This document shows, in pieces, positions 28,341-39,373 of a stretch of 62,500 nucleotides of DNA (position 1 is its first letter; every line of letters starts with the position of its first letter). Location of the stretch: positions 122,562 to 185,061 of the forward strand of contig CAJNDS010002719.1 of the NCBI GenBank assembly GCA_905221605.1, given 5' to 3'. A program made the position numbers and the translations under genes. This DNA comes from Symbiodinium natans (lineage: Eukaryota; Sar; Dinophyceae; Suessiales; Symbiodiniaceae). The notes beneath the pieces are model-generated. The model made no database searches and was not told the DNA's origin. It saw nothing but the letters and a program-made list of their open reading frames with translations.

Positions 28341-28547
28341 TCAGTTAATTCACGTTCTCGACCACTGATGTTGTGTGCTTGCTAACCGTGCTTAGTACAA
28401 ATCTATGCTGTCTCACCTTGATATGATTCACGACCTCCGGTCCGCAGTACAAGGAATATAAACCCTACTTCATATACCTTAAATGCTTAATTCATGAGGA
28501 CACCCCCCCCCCCCCATGCAAAACATAGAACTTAAAGGCTCATACAC

Positions 28548-28671
28548 ACAAGGAGGGCCCCCCTTACTATCCTGACTGTAGTTAAGGGACTTCTAACCTA
28601 ACTTGGGATCCTTATAACCCAATTTAGGGTCCTTATAACTCTACCTCTAACTACGGGGGCCCCTCCTTGTA
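28548..28671. mobile_element. MITE-like element, family C copy 3
   Basis: Left ACACAAGGAGGGCCCCCCTTAC, right CTACGGGGGCCCCTCCTTGTA; the internal arms are also palindromic. Confidence 0.8.
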
Positions 28672-28843
28672 TGTAGGGGATTGTACAGGCGTGAAAGGCG
28701 TCTCGATCCCGCTTCCCTTTTAAGAAATAACGATTGGAGGAAGACGGTTCACAAACCTTGCTCGGACCCCGAAGCCTGAAAATTCGAGACTTCAGGAGTT
28801 TAGGGTTTAGGGCTTAGGGTTTAGGATTTTAAGGTCTATCCCG

Positions 28844-28943
28844 TGGGATGTTCCCCCTTATGCTAACAGTTCTTAATCGGGACTCTAGTACCCCGTACGA
28901 CAATCCCTATGAAGGACTGTTAGCAGAAGGGGGAACATCCCAA
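28844..28943. mobile_element. MITE-like element, family B copy 4 (best preserved)
   Basis: Arms GTGGGATGTTCCCCCTTATG and AGAAGGGGGAACATCCCAA; internal arms CTAACAGTTCTTAATC and GAAGGACTGTTAGC. It lies 14 bp from the S5 exon end. Confidence 0.85.
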
Positions 28944-28957
28944 TCTCCAAACAAGGC

Positions 28958-29038
28958 GTTGCCTTCATCGTGGGATATCTTCCCCGTCAAGAACCAGCCG
29001 CAGGCGATCACGTGGTTGAGGACAATGATGAAGACTAC
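28958..29038 (-). CDS. Voltage-gated channel, S5 exon
   Basis: Acceptor CTCAAG|GTA; 27 codons VVFIIVLNHVIACGWFLTGK then ISHDEGN; GC donor AAC|GCCTTG. The H-xxAC-xWF pattern is the classic S5 of EAG/CNG-type channels. Phase 0 on both sides: upstream MLRLA, downstream TAGLDRSW. The family B element begins almost at the donor. Confidence 0.75.
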
Positions 29039-29318
29039 CTTGAGGCCATATGGGAGTGGCTCGGAACCAGTCGCTTGTAAACATATATATATATATGTGT
29101 TGTATGCATGTAAGATACATGTAAGGTATTTTCGGCTTGGCTTAGAACAAGTGAATAAATACATATTTTAAGTATACAAGATAGATATATATATATATAT
29201 ACATATACGTATGACAGTTTTACTTGCATGTAACTGTTGTGCAGATCTGCACATGGGCGATTTGTGGGTTGCAGGCTCCCAGGGTCGTGGGTCCAAACTC
29301 CCCAAAGATGCACCAAGC

Positions 29319-29365
29319 TGCCAGGCGGAGCATGCCAATCATGATGAAGGCATACTCGCCTCGCT
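29319..29365 (-). CDS. Voltage-gated channel, S4-S5 linker exon
   Basis: 47 nt. Acceptor CTCACAG|AG; AG joins the final G of the S4 exon to give E, then RGEYAFIMIGMLRLA and GC donor GGCA|GCTTGG. The join reads LPLERGEYAFIMIGML and runs on into VVFIIVLNH. The exact phase match of a one-plus-two split codon strongly supports the exon. Confidence 0.75.
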
Positions 29366-29404
29366 CTGTGAGGGTGGGAGTGTTTTCAGGGTTAGGGTTT
29401 AGGT

Positions 29405-29478
29405 CCCTAAACCCTAAACCCTAAACCCTAAACCCTAAACCCTAAACCCTAAACCCTAAACCCTAAACCCTAAACCCC
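29405..29478. repeat. Interstitial telomeric array (CCCTAAA), about 10 units
   Basis: Perfect heptamers in the S4 to S4-S5 intron. Confidence 0.9.
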
Positions 29479-29589
29479 AACAGGACACAGGCTCTCATCT
29501 TCGAGACGCTGCCATAGGGAAGCCATTGAACCCCCAAAACCCTAACCCCGAATCCACCACCCCGATGCCTCAAACCAGGACCTGGCTAG

Positions 29590-29760
29590 TTTATTTTTGG
29601 GCTTTTAGGGTTTTTTAGGGTTTTTTTTAAGGGTTTTTTAGGGTTTTTTAGGGTTTTTAGGGTTCCTAGGGTTTTGAGGGTTTTAGGGTTTTTAGGGTTT
29701 CAGGGTGTTAGGGTTTAGGGTTTTAGAGTTTAGGGCTGATTAGGGTTTAGGGCTTCTAAA
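29590..29760. repeat. Telomere-variant tract (TTTTTTAGGG and relatives)
   Basis: Units with expanded T runs: GGGTTTTTTA and GGGTTTTTA. Confidence 0.7.
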
Positions 29761-30738
29761 GCCCTGAACCTTCAACCACATCCTCCGACTTCTAGGTTTT
29801 GGGTCTAGGCCTTTAGGGTTTAGGGTTTAGGGTTTAGGGGTCTTCGGCTGAGCAGAAAATTGACCACTCCCCAGGTGACTACCGCTGAGGATCTTGGCTT
29901 TCAGTACCAACCCTCAGGGTTTTGGGTCGGGGTACAGGCCCCCTAAACCCTAAACCCTAAACCCTAAACCTTAAACCCTAAACCGGGGCATTGGGGTGTG
30001 GGGAATTTTGGGGGAACGCTTGGTGCATGCCCGGCAGCTGCTGATGAAGTCGTAGGCGATGTTCACGATCCGCTGCAACTTAAGCCTCGGGTCTGTTGGG
30101 CTTGGACTTGAGGAATTTTAGGGTTTAAGGGGGTCTAGGGTTTAGGGCTAGGGTTTGGGGCGTAGGGTTTGAGGGGTTTAGGGCTTAGGGGTTTAGAGCT
30201 TTGGCTCCAGAGTTTAGAGCTTGTCTCCTGAAGTTCTAAGATCCTTGACTTGGATTTCTGCTTGTCTTGGAAGAGGTGTTTGAGGCCTTTAGACGCCTAA
30301 ACCCCAAACCCTGAGGTTCTCAAGGGCAGCTCTATGTAGATGCCACTATCCTACGCCAATTTGAAAAATTCCCATTTATAGGTTGTTTGAAATTGTGAGG
30401 ATGTAGAGCTTTAGGATTGCGAGCTGAGAGACCAAACCGGGGGGTTCAGGGACCCTGACTTCGTAGCAAGAGCCTGGGTGTCTCGTTCAATCCCCGCTGC
30501 AAAGACTTCAACACCCCTGAAGCTCAAAAACCCTGGGAATGTAGAGTTTCGGGTCGAGGGTGTGGGGTTGCCCTAGCATCCTTAAACCCCCACACCTATA
30601 GAAACCCTAAACCCCCACACGGGGTTCAGGTAGGGTTTAGGGTTCATGGTGTTAAACGAAAGCCTAAACCCTCAAAATCCTAAACCCGAAACCCTACACC
30701 CCAGACCCTTAGCACAAAACAGCTCCTGAAGTATCAAC

Positions 30739-30803
30739 CAAGTGGCAGGCGCAGCAGACGTAAGATCCGAAGCGCCCGGAATGCGCGGAAGATCTTCAAG
30801 TTC
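30739..30803 (-). CDS. Voltage-gated channel, S4 voltage-sensor exon
   Basis: 65 nt. Acceptor AAAAG|G, frame NLKIFRAFRALRILRLLRLP then L and one base; donor GTTGAT. Arginines at every third position (R-x-x-R-x-x-R-x-x-R-x-x-R) define a voltage-sensor helix. Phase 2 at its start does not match the S3 exon, so an S3-S4 loop exon is missing. Confidence 0.85.
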
Positions 30804-31755
30804 CTTTTATGCTCTAGCGGCTCCGGACCCCGAAGCCCTAAACCCTGAACCCCAGAGCCGTAAACCCTAAACCCTGAACTCTACTCCCTAAACCCCTAGA
30901 GCCCTAAACCCTAAACTCTGCACCCTAAACCCCGAGAGCCCTAAACCCCAAACCCCAAAAGCCCCAAACATTAAACCCCTAAAGCCCAACTCAAGAGTCT
31001 GGGGCTCTCGAGCCTTGTACCCAAGCCATGATGCCCCAAACAGAAGCCACAGTACAAAATGCTCAAGGGGTTCAGGTCCCTAGGGGTTTGAGGTTTAGCC
31101 CCACTTCCTCACAAAGAAAAAGAGCCGCCAGACCTGTAGGAGTATTGGTGGCCGCTCGGATAAGACCCCGTGTGCTACTCTCCCCGCGCCAAGGATAGCA
31201 GCCCTCCTGCCGAACTCCCTCATGCAACTCGTCGTCTGGCCGCACATGCTACAATCATCCAATGCAACTAAGCAAACTGCCAAGCTCTACTGCGGCAAGC
31301 CCTGTGCTGAGCATTTCCCAGAAAAAGGGCCCCTTATCTACCCCCCCTAGGACAAGGTACACGTACTTCGGGAGATCACCGAATATGGGTTTATCAACCA
31401 ATAGTACCCTGATGCGGCTCTAGTTGGGTGATTATAAAGTATAAGTATCAAGTGGTTTAAAAGGCACCCGTAAACTACCCCAATGTGGCACTAGTTGGGC
31501 CCCAAAACTCGAGACTTTTTAAACCCTACACCCAATTCTACATGGTTTCATAGGTACCCCTCAACCCTAAACCCTACACCCTAAACCCTAACCTAAACCC
31601 GAAACCCTAAAACCCTAACCTCCAAGTACTGAGGAGGGGTCTGCGCCATGTCTTGGCCGGAAGATGTGACGGTCGTGATCCAGTCCTCGGCTCAGACGGT
31701 TTAGGGTTTAGGGCTTAGGGTTTAGGGTTTAGGGTTTAGGGTTTAGGGTCAGGGT

Positions 31756-31903
31756 CTAAGGATTTAGACACCTACAGAAAACTCCAAAAAACTGGAACAT
31801 CCTTAGCCCCATCTCACAAAAAGGTGTACTAAAGGGAATCTCAGCTCTAATCATCCTTAAACCATGCTCCAACTTTCTGGAGTTTACTGTACCTGCCTAA
31901 GCC
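31756..31903. mobile_element. MITE-like palindromic element, single copy seen
   Basis: Left ACAGAAAACTCCAAAAAACT and right TTTCTGGAGTTTACTGTACC are reverse complements with few mismatches over about 35 bp. Confidence 0.6.
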
Positions 31904-32327
31904 CTCAAAGCCCTTAAACTACATGCTGGGCCTGTTGAAAATACGACAAACAGCTGAACAAAGAGATATCGAGCAACTACCAGAATAAGAAAAATCGAAA
32001 CAAATGGGTGTACCACATGGCATACATCTGCAAATGATTCAGTTGCTGTACAAAAAAGTATGATATGTATTTCCGGCTGCAAGGGAAATGTCTCCGACAT
32101 AGCAGTATGAGTGTGTTGTATTCTTGTTGTACTTGCTGCGCTTGGATGCTCGCAAAACAGGTAATTACTGCATTCCACTTCCGTGTGCATCCATCTGATC
32201 CAGATGAAAGAACAAATCTGCAAAACACTGCAACTCAAAAAGGTGCTGCAATTGTGTATCTTGCAGCAGCTGGCCACGCGCTGCGATACATGGATAGGCC
32301 CTAAACCCTAAGCCGATTCTTCAGCGT

Positions 32328-32496
32328 TCGAATCCCCTCCCCATACTATCACCCCCCCCCCCCCCCCCAACCCCCTTAATTTAAAATACTGCCATTATGG
32401 TTCTATAAGAGTATGTGTGGGGAGGTATGTAATATTAGGGGGGGCAGGCGAGGGGGGAGGTGGGGGTGGGGTTGAATATTAGGGGGAGGGGATTCG
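32328..32496. mobile_element. MITE-like element, family J copy 1
   Basis: TTCGAATCCCCTCCCC and GGGAGGGGATTCG ends; shares TTAAA(A)TACTGCCATTATGG-type core with 51429-51562. Confidence 0.6.
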
Positions 32497-32558
32497 TGTT
32501 ATAAGGTCTGGGATGGTAGTTGGCCTTGCGGCTTCGGGGTTTTGGAGGGACGAGGAGT

Positions 32559-32681
32559 TACAAGGAGGGGCCCCCCTACTTATAAGTAGAGTTATAAGGA
32601 CCCTAAATTGGGTTATAGGGATCCTAAATTAGGTTATAAGTCCCTTAACTACAGTCAGTATAGTAAGGGGGCTCCCTTGTA
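32559..32681. mobile_element. MITE-like element, family C copy 4
   Basis: TTACAAGGAGGGGCCCCCCT left; AGTAAGGGGGCTCCCTTGTA right. Confidence 0.8.
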
Positions 32682-33284
32682 GGGGTTAAGGGCATGTAGG
32701 GGTTAGGGGCTTAGGGCTTTGGAGCTTTTGGGGCTCTTGCTTAAGCTTGGGGTGTTGGGCCCTGACTCAGGGTGTAAAGTGACTTCTGGCTGCGAGGTAA
32801 CGAGCCTGCGGTCCAAACAGAAGAAACTCTCAAGTGCGGGTTTTTTGAACATTAGGCGTTCGGCGCTTCTTTTCAACGGAGATTCTACAACACTTGTCGG
32901 TACACAGGGTGGCCTGAATACCTGGATACAAAAAACTCCCAAGTATCTCAGGGCTACAGTTCAAACAGCATCTAGATGGGAGGGCGAAGGGTGGCCTCCG
33001 GTGAAAGAACGAGTCGCAACAGCCTGCCCCCACCCCCTCCTCCAGATTCTTGCAAATGAGCGGCGAACCCCTTTGTTTGCTCAGTGGGTCCACCAAGGAA
33101 TTCAAAGCCCATAAGCCTAAACCCATAGGCCCTGAACCCCCAACCCGAAACCCTAAACCCTAAAAGTAAAACAACGCTGCGTCAAGGGAATCCGGCATTA
33201 CGGGCCCTTATGGATCCTTTGCCCGAAGCCCTAAACCTTAGACCCTATACCCAGAATCTGACAACCCTAAACCCTAAACCCCAC

Positions 33285-33365
33285 AGAGAGGATAAGCCCA
33301 GTCACAGGCACCACCACGATGAGGTCGACAAGGAACCAAGTGCTCAGATAATGGACCTCTGAAAT
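33285..33365 (-). CDS. Voltage-gated channel, S3 exon
   Basis: Acceptor TTGCAG|ATT; 27 codons ISEVHYLSTWFLVDLIVVVP then VTGLILS; donor GTGGGGTTTAGGG runs straight into telomeric repeat. Y-L-xx-WF-x-x-D is the S2-S3 linker and S3 signature of EAG/CNG channels (the D pairs with S4 arginines). In phase with the S2 exon. Confidence 0.75.
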
Positions 33366-33424
33366 CTGCAAGAACCGGGTTTAGGGCTGAGGGTTTGGGG
33401 TTTAGGGTTTAGGCTGGGGTTTGA

Positions 33425-33534
33425 CTTGGTAGCCCAGAAGCCATATTATCATACCGGCTCCCTTCTCCGGTTGGTTATCTGAAAAGGGAACTTTGAACCA
33501 ACAATTAGGAAAAGGGAGCCACTGGGCTACCAAG
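33425..33534. mobile_element. MITE-like element, family A copy 2 (best preserved)
   Basis: Ends CTTGGTAGCCCAG and CTGGGCTACCAAG are perfect inverted repeats of 13 bp. Confidence 0.85.
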
Positions 33535-33592
33535 TAGAGGGTTTTGGGGTTTTTGGGCGTCTCTGCGCCTGACCTTAGAGCGGCGTGTGTAT

Positions 33593-33652
33593 AGGGTTTA
33601 GGGTTTAGGGTTTAGGGTTTAGGGTTTAGGGTTTAGGGTTTAGGGTTTAGGG
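33593..33652. repeat. Interstitial telomeric array (TTTAGGG), about 8 units
   Basis: Perfect heptamers, 60 bp from a family A element. Confidence 0.95.
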
Positions 33653-34054
33653 TTGACACATACTAAAGGAGTCTGCAGCCCCAAGCAGAAAAGTTCCCCA
33701 TGGTTCCTGGTTACGCGGTACCCACCACGGGGCCTTTTCTAGCATAGTGGGGACCCACTAGCCCTTTTTGAAGGAAGATACCTACCTAATTATCCTTCAA
33801 GCTTTTCGGGCTTCGCGATGCCACATGTCGGAACATGTCCCTTTTCCTAAGATGCGGGGCTGACCATCCCGTTTAGCTCAAGCGCAACAAAGAGGAAGAA
33901 CTCTGCCAAATCTCTCTTCCAGGCCCATCAGGAAGCTGACGTCAACATGGCTGACTATGAGCCCGACTCGCACGTTTAGTTCAATATACTACGATTTGCT
34001 TAAGCACCCCTCCAAAAAACACAAACAAAATCCCGATACCAGTGAGGCAATCGT

Positions 34055-34167
34055 CTAGACCCAGGAGTAACCTAGGAACAAAAAGGTGCCCCTTTTTGGT
34101 GTAAAGAGGCTTATCACGGAAAGGAACCCCCCCAAAAGGGAATGCGGGCCTATGCTCTGGGTCCTAG
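34055..34167. mobile_element. MITE-like element, family D copy 2
   Basis: CTAGACCCAGGAGTAACCTAG on the left and TATGCTCTGGGTCCTAG on the right. Confidence 0.75.
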
Positions 34168-34430
34168 TAGTCCTAAACCCTAAACCCTAAAACCCTAAAC
34201 CCTAAACCCTAAACCCGTCCTACTGTATAAGGTTAACTCAGCGGAAGCTCTTAATTCGGGTCGACGGCGAGAGTGCAGATGGATGAGCCTCATGGCTCTA
34301 AATCCTGAAGCCAACCACAAAGCGTTTAGGGTTTAGGGTGTGAAAGCCCGGGTCCCCCGCCCATATTTTGCGCATGCTCATGACCAGGTCGCCGCGGATG
34401 TAGAAGCCACTCCTGTGCTAGAACCCGGAA

Positions 34431-34549
34431 CCTACGAAATTGCTTAAGAACTCCCCCGAAAATCAATATACTCTTCCTTATAAGGGCAACATAGGGATTC
34501 TTGCTTTCTATTTTTTTTTTGGGGGGGGGCTTCTTAAGCAAACAGTAGG
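34431..34549. mobile_element. MITE-like element, family F copy 1
   Basis: CCTACGAAATTGCTTAAGAA and TTCTTAAGCAAACAGTAGG inverted ends; second copy at 40549-40653 and a half copy at 33988-34032. Confidence 0.75.
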
Positions 34550-35004
34550 AAAGACGCCAGAGGCGTTCGGTAGGGGCTTCGGGCATGGGGGAAGTGCTCA
34601 GGTCCCAAGACTCTGTCTGCTTGCGAACCCCCGGGTCTGCAAGAAGAAAGAATCCCTGCAGGGACCGCATGCCATGCCAACCCCTACCTTAAAGGGTTTC
34701 GGAAATAGGGTTTAGGGTTTAGGGTTTGGGGTTTAGGGTTTGGGGTTTAGGGTTTTAGGTGCAAGTAAGGTAAGGCTTCAGTTTGGATCTTTTGTTAAGA
34801 TGGGGGGGGGGGGGCGTAAAAGGTGGACAGCATGGGGATTCCCATGAACATGACCCTCAACCAGAGGCGTGAACAAAATCCTAAACCTCAAAATGCTACC
34901 TTGTACCTGAACAGCGGGTACAAAACACACCTGAAAGTTCCGGTGTACCTCCCTATTGTCCATAAAAGCCTGCTCTTATGAGAGTCGGACTGATGCAGAA
35001 CCTG

Positions 35005-35085
35005 CAAGGAGGGGCCCCCTTACCATACTAACTGTAGTTAAGGGACTTATAACCTAATGTAGGATCCTTATAACCCAATTTAGAC
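35005..35085. mobile_element. Family C half element abutting the S2 exon
   Basis: Only the left half of a family C element (CAAGGAGGGGCCCCC ... GGATCCTTATAACCCAATTT) remains; the S2 exon starts at the next base, so the intron's first bases (GTCTAAATTGGG) are element sequence. Confidence 0.6.
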
Positions 35086-35175
35086 TGTTGATGTGCCAAG
35101 GGGCACAGCCGACACGAACATGTCCAGGGTCCAAAAGACTAAGGTGAAGATGTCCATGAAGATGGTGAAGGGCAC
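35086..35175 (-). CDS. Voltage-gated channel, S2 exon
   Basis: Acceptor AACCAG|GTG; exactly 30 codons VPFTIFMDIFTLVFWTLDMF then VSAVPLGTST; donor ACA|GTCTAA. FxxDxxxLVFWxLDMFVS is the S2 helix of EAG/CNG-like channels. Phase 0 on both sides, in frame with exon 38157-38239 (...WKES) and the S3 exon. Confidence 0.75.
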
Positions 35176-35460
35176 CTGGTTCTAACCTCCCCTTAGAACC
35201 TTCACAAAAATAGCATGTTTAATATCCTCTTGGGTTTTGATTTAAACAAAAACGAAAAAGAATTCCCCGGGGGGATATAGGGTTTGCCAGAGCCGATACC
35301 CTGCACTAACGGCACAATTCCTATGGGGAGGAGGACGGGGGGGGATCCCTAAGTTAACGCGCCCCTGTGCGGGGGGCTGGCTTCCCCTGTTCACAATGGT
35401 GCCGCCCACAGGGGCGATAAATGTGGGGAAAAACCACCTTTCATGACAATTGACGAAAGC

Positions 35461-35564
35461 TGGGATCTTCCCCCAAGCTCTAACAGTCCTTAATGGGGAT
35501 TCTAGTACCCCCCCCCATTATATAGTCCCTATCAAGGACGGTTCGTGCAAGGGGGAGCATCCCA
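35461..35564. mobile_element. MITE-like element, family B copy 5
   Basis: TGGGATCTTCCCCCAAGCTC ... AAGGGGGAGCATCCCAA with TAACAGTCCTTAATGGG inside. Confidence 0.75.
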
Positions 35565-36792
35565 AGACAAAAGGATAGCTCTTCATTAAGGGATATTGGG
35601 TCTAGGGGTCAGAGTTCCAACAAGGCTAAGAGGAAGCACATAGCTTGTATCCACTCGAAACACTTTGAAAGGACCCTAAACCCTAAGCCTCAACCCTAGA
35701 ACCTAAGCTCTAGGCCCTAAACCCCTAAACCTAAACCCCTAAACCCTAAACCCCTAAACCCTAAACCCTAAACCCGAAAGGCTCCCAGAATCACAGCAGC
35801 AACTTGACGGCATGGATCGACGGTATAGATTCGGTGCAGATATGCGAGGTTCCCCAGTTTAGGGTTTAGGGTTTAGGGCTTAGGAAGTAGTTGAGGAGAA
35901 AACCGTTATTCGGCTCAGCGGCTTCAAAAGCACAGAGCCTTTCACATTTTGCAGTGGCTTTTCCCAACTAGGCACAGAAGTGTAACCGCAACGACTACTG
36001 GGGAACCTCGCAGATCTGCTCCGAATCCATAACCCCTAAACAGTTAAGGGTTTGGGGTTTAGGGTTTCGGGTTTAGGGTAAACCTTAAACCCTAAATCGA
36101 AAAATGCCTAAACCCTGAAGCTTTTGGGCCAAAGCATTTCCGGGGTTTAAGCGCAGCACTTATTCTGAGCTTCACAGGTGACCGTGCAGGATGTGACAAA
36201 ATCAGGTTGGCCCTGAAAAACCTCTGAAAAGTGTTCCTAAACAGGATTCTGTTTAACCATATATATATATATATACATACATGTATACATATACTTTACA
36301 TCCCAAAGGGCCCTGCTGCAGAATGGACAACAGGGCTGAGGCCGCTTTTTCGTTTAGGGCCTGCTTAGGGTGTCAGAACTCAAAACCTCAACCCCAAGCC
36401 GGGAATGGGGTTTAGGGTTTGGGGTTTGGGGGTTTGGGGTTTAGGGTTGAAGGTTTAGGGAGGTACATCATGGTACATCGACAAGCCAACCACCAACAAA
36501 TCGATTGTTTTCTCTCAGCCGATTCGCCAGCTTAAGGCTTGAAGCCCTAAACCCTAAACCCTAAACCCATAACATCTTCGCCGGCTCGGCGTGAAACTTC
36601 TGCCTGTCCCCACATCCCAGGAACAACATGGAACAACCGAACGGGGCAGATGAGGCGTAGCCAAGAAGCCCACCACTGAAAGCCACAGTGTTAAATTACC
36701 ACCGAATACAATATCTGTTAATACCATCATATAACCCTGCGTCCCGTGGACCGTGGAGACTGGACACCAAGCTGGGCTTAGAGTGTAGAGTT
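35565..36792. other. Part of channel intron: no gene seen
   Basis: Short telomeric tracts (35705-35775, 36050-36110, 36410-36460), a TA-rich patch at 36258-36298 and unique sequence without convincing coding frame. Confidence 0.5.
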
Positions 36793-37362
36793 TTAGAGTT
36801 TAGGGCTGGCTTTCTTGACTTTGCGCGGGCGAGGGGTCACCGCCTCCGTCCGGTTGATGCCATGGCGCTCAAGGTACGCAAAGACTCCTCTGCCTCCATC
36901 CGAGTCTCCGTCAAGTTCCGACTTGAACCAGTCGCGCATAACGCTCTCATGCTCAATGAGGTCATCTGCAAGGGCCTTCAGCTCGGGCGTACCCCCAACT
37001 GTCTTGAGTCGACTGTACAGCATGATTGCCGCGGGAGTTTCGACGATCATGAGCTTGGCGGCCAACTCGAACGTGCGCAAGGTCCGACGGGCCATGGCAG
37101 CCCCCATACGAATTACCGCCTCGGCGTGAGTGTCGGTGATCTCCATCTTGGCATCGTCGCAGAATTTCTTACAGTAGCCGATGTTGAACCACTCCATGTT
37201 TGCGCACGCCGTAAGTATCTCAGAATGCTGGGGATACATCTCAGCCAGCTCTTCGAGCATGCCCACGCCGAAGTACTCACCCTCCCAGGAAAGTCGCAGT
37301 AAAGCTTCGAGCCTCATTTGGCCGAAGATCCGCCCTTCTTCTGCAACCGTGATTACGCCCAT
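36793..37362 (-). CDS. Intronless 189-codon ORF, bacterial-like helical protein
   Basis: The ATG is at 37360-37362 (an upstream GTG would add five residues). It is uninterrupted, seven times longer than neighbouring exons, and lies within the channel intron between S1 and S2 on the same strand. Predicted mostly helical, with conserved-looking acidic spots: LSWEGEYFGVGMLEELAE, NMEWFNIGYCKKF, KLMIVETPAAIMLYSRL, DLIEHESVMRDWFKSEL, then VFAYLERHGI. Four helices each with Glu, plus EH, would suit a ferritin-like fold, but that is inference. The last residues and stop come from telomere-like sequence, so the native C-terminus may be lost. Possible lateral transfer or retrocopy. Confidence 0.6.
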   Translation of the reverse strand: MGVITVAEEGRIFGQMRLEALLRLSWEGEYFGVGMLEELAEMYPQHSEILTACANMEWFNIGYCKKFCDDAKMEITDTHAEAVIRMGAAMARRTLRTFELAAKLMIVETPAAIMLYSRLKTVGGTPELKALADDLIEHESVMRDWFKSELDGDSDGGRGVFAYLERHGINRTEAVTPRPRKVKKASPKL

Positions 37363-38156
37363 CGCTGCTGGCAGCACTCAAAGTCTAGATGGAAGTCTAG
37401 AAGTTCTATGGCTTTGCTTGCATTTGGCCATTTGGCCACCATTCCTTGGGTTTAGGGTTTAGGGTTTAGGAGTTAGGGTTTAGGGTTTAGGGTTTAGGGC
37501 TCCAAGGAGAAGATCCTTGGATAAAACATTTTCACACAAAGGAACTGCCAAGACGAAGAATCGCTGGACAAGCCAATGGGTGCTACGATGCACAAGCTTC
37601 AGCAGCTTGCAATAGGCCCTGAAAACCCTAAACCTTAAAACCTTAAACCCTACACCCCAAACCCCAAAACCCCAAACCACAAACCCTAAACCCTAGACTC
37701 TAAACCCTAAACCCTAAACCCTAAACCCTAAACCCTAAACCCGGTGTCAAGCCCTGAGTTCGATCTTGCAGGGCCCGAGGCATAAGATGCGTTTTGGGCA
37801 TTCTTTAGGGGTCCTCCTCAAGGCGCTCCTTGTGGTTTAGGGGTTTCGGGGTTTAGGGTTTAGGGCTTAAGGTTTAGGGTTTAGGGTTAGAGCCTCATAG
37901 GGGGGGGGGGGTATTTTCGCATATTGATAAAGGGACCATCGGGGAAAACCACTAGTAACTATTCCGACCCCATATCAGGGTTCAGGGTGTAGAGTTTAGA
38001 GTTAAGCGTATAGGGCTCTTTGGGATCCTTCCGATGAAGTGACACCTAGGCCGTGGTGCTTTCAGGAAATGTTTGAAAGAATACAAACTGAAGACTTAAA
38101 ACACTCACAGCCCCCAACGCAGTGAACCCTAAACCCTAAACCCTAAACCCTTTTAC

Positions 38157-38239
38157 GGATTCTTTCCATATCGAGGTGTCTGAGAGTGGGGCCGGGGTCA
38201 AGTCCAACACACCCAGGGGGATGTAGAAGACGTCCCAGC
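38157..38239 (-). CDS. Voltage-gated channel, late S1 exon
   Basis: Acceptor GGCGAG|GC; two bases, then 27 codons WDVFYIPLGVLDLTPAPLSD then TSIWKES; donor TCC|GTAAAA. Ends in phase 0 and joins S2 as WKES|VPFTIFMD. Consistent with the outer end of S1 and the S1-S2 loop. Confidence 0.6.
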
Positions 38240-39373
38240 CTCGCCAATTAGGGTTTAGGGTTTAGGGTTTGGGGTTTAGGGTTCTCGCCAAGACCCGGAC
38301 TCAGGCTGGAAAGGCGCACATGCTTCGAGTTTAGGGTTTAGGATTTGGGGTTTAGGGGTTTTGGTTTTGGGTTTAGGGGTGTGGGGTTTTGGGGTTGGGG
38401 GTTTTGGGTTTTTGGGTTTAGGGGTTTGGGGCGGGGGGGTCGAGGGTTTCGGGGTGCGGGGTTGAGGGTTTGGGGGGTTTGGGGTTTAGGGCGTCGGGGG
38501 TGTACCTAGACCTCCTAGGTGCCCTCAAGATACCCGGGCTTGAAGTTCCCCAGCAAGGACTACATTGCTTGCGAAAAGGGTGCCATAGTTGCTGAAAGCT
38601 AGTTTCACAAAAAACAAACGAATAACTGGGTAAACCCTAAACCAGCCCTTACCCCTAAACCCTTCTGTGATTTTTTTTGTTGTGGGGGGGGGAGGTGTTC
38701 AGGCTTGGACGTTTTAGGGTTTCGGATGTTAGGGCGCAAGGCTTCGGCTTCGCGAAGATTAGGGCATGAGCTTCGGTGTCTTTGTTTGTCGGGACTCCTC
38801 TCCGAAAACGCAGCCCATGGTTCCTAAACTCTGAAATTAAGGGGTATGAGGAGGGACCCCCAAAAGGGACCCCTAAATTCCACCATATATACCTTATGTA
38901 GTCCCTATATACCTAAGTAGCTAGTAGCTCATAAATAACCCCCAAATAACCCCTAAGGTCCCTTGTAAAGGGTCCTCCTTTTTTAGTAGGTTCCTAAAAC
39001 CCTGAAACCCGGTCTTAGGGTAGGGACATGGCTATACCCTCAGAATGAAACCCTCAATCTGAACCTTCAAGCGCTACCCAAAGGCAACCTGTAGGCCAAA
39101 GACATGGAACTTCTAGACTTGCGCTGTTCGTGAACGTTTGGGGTGTAGGGTTTAGGGTTTAGAGCTTGAACCCTGAACTCTAGCATTTTGGGGGTCTCTT
39201 TGGTGCGTCGGGATTGAGTGGAGTTCGGGCCTCGGATGCGGGGTTGAAAGACCCCAGGAGCCCCAACCAAGCCATTCCCCAACACCGCTTGGAGTGAGAT
39301 CACATTCAGCCTCACCAAAGAGCCCTCCTAAACCTAAACCCTAAACCCTAAACCCTAAACCCTGCAAAAGTTC

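Larger units (their letters stand above)
30804..33284. other. Channel intron region, 2.5 kb
   Basis: Holds a palindromic element (31756-31903), a family J element (32328-32496), a family C element (32559-32681), telomeric tracts near 31690-31745 and 30590-30960, and poly-C (32349-32368). The S3-S4 loop exon should lie here but I could not pick it out. Confidence 0.5.
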
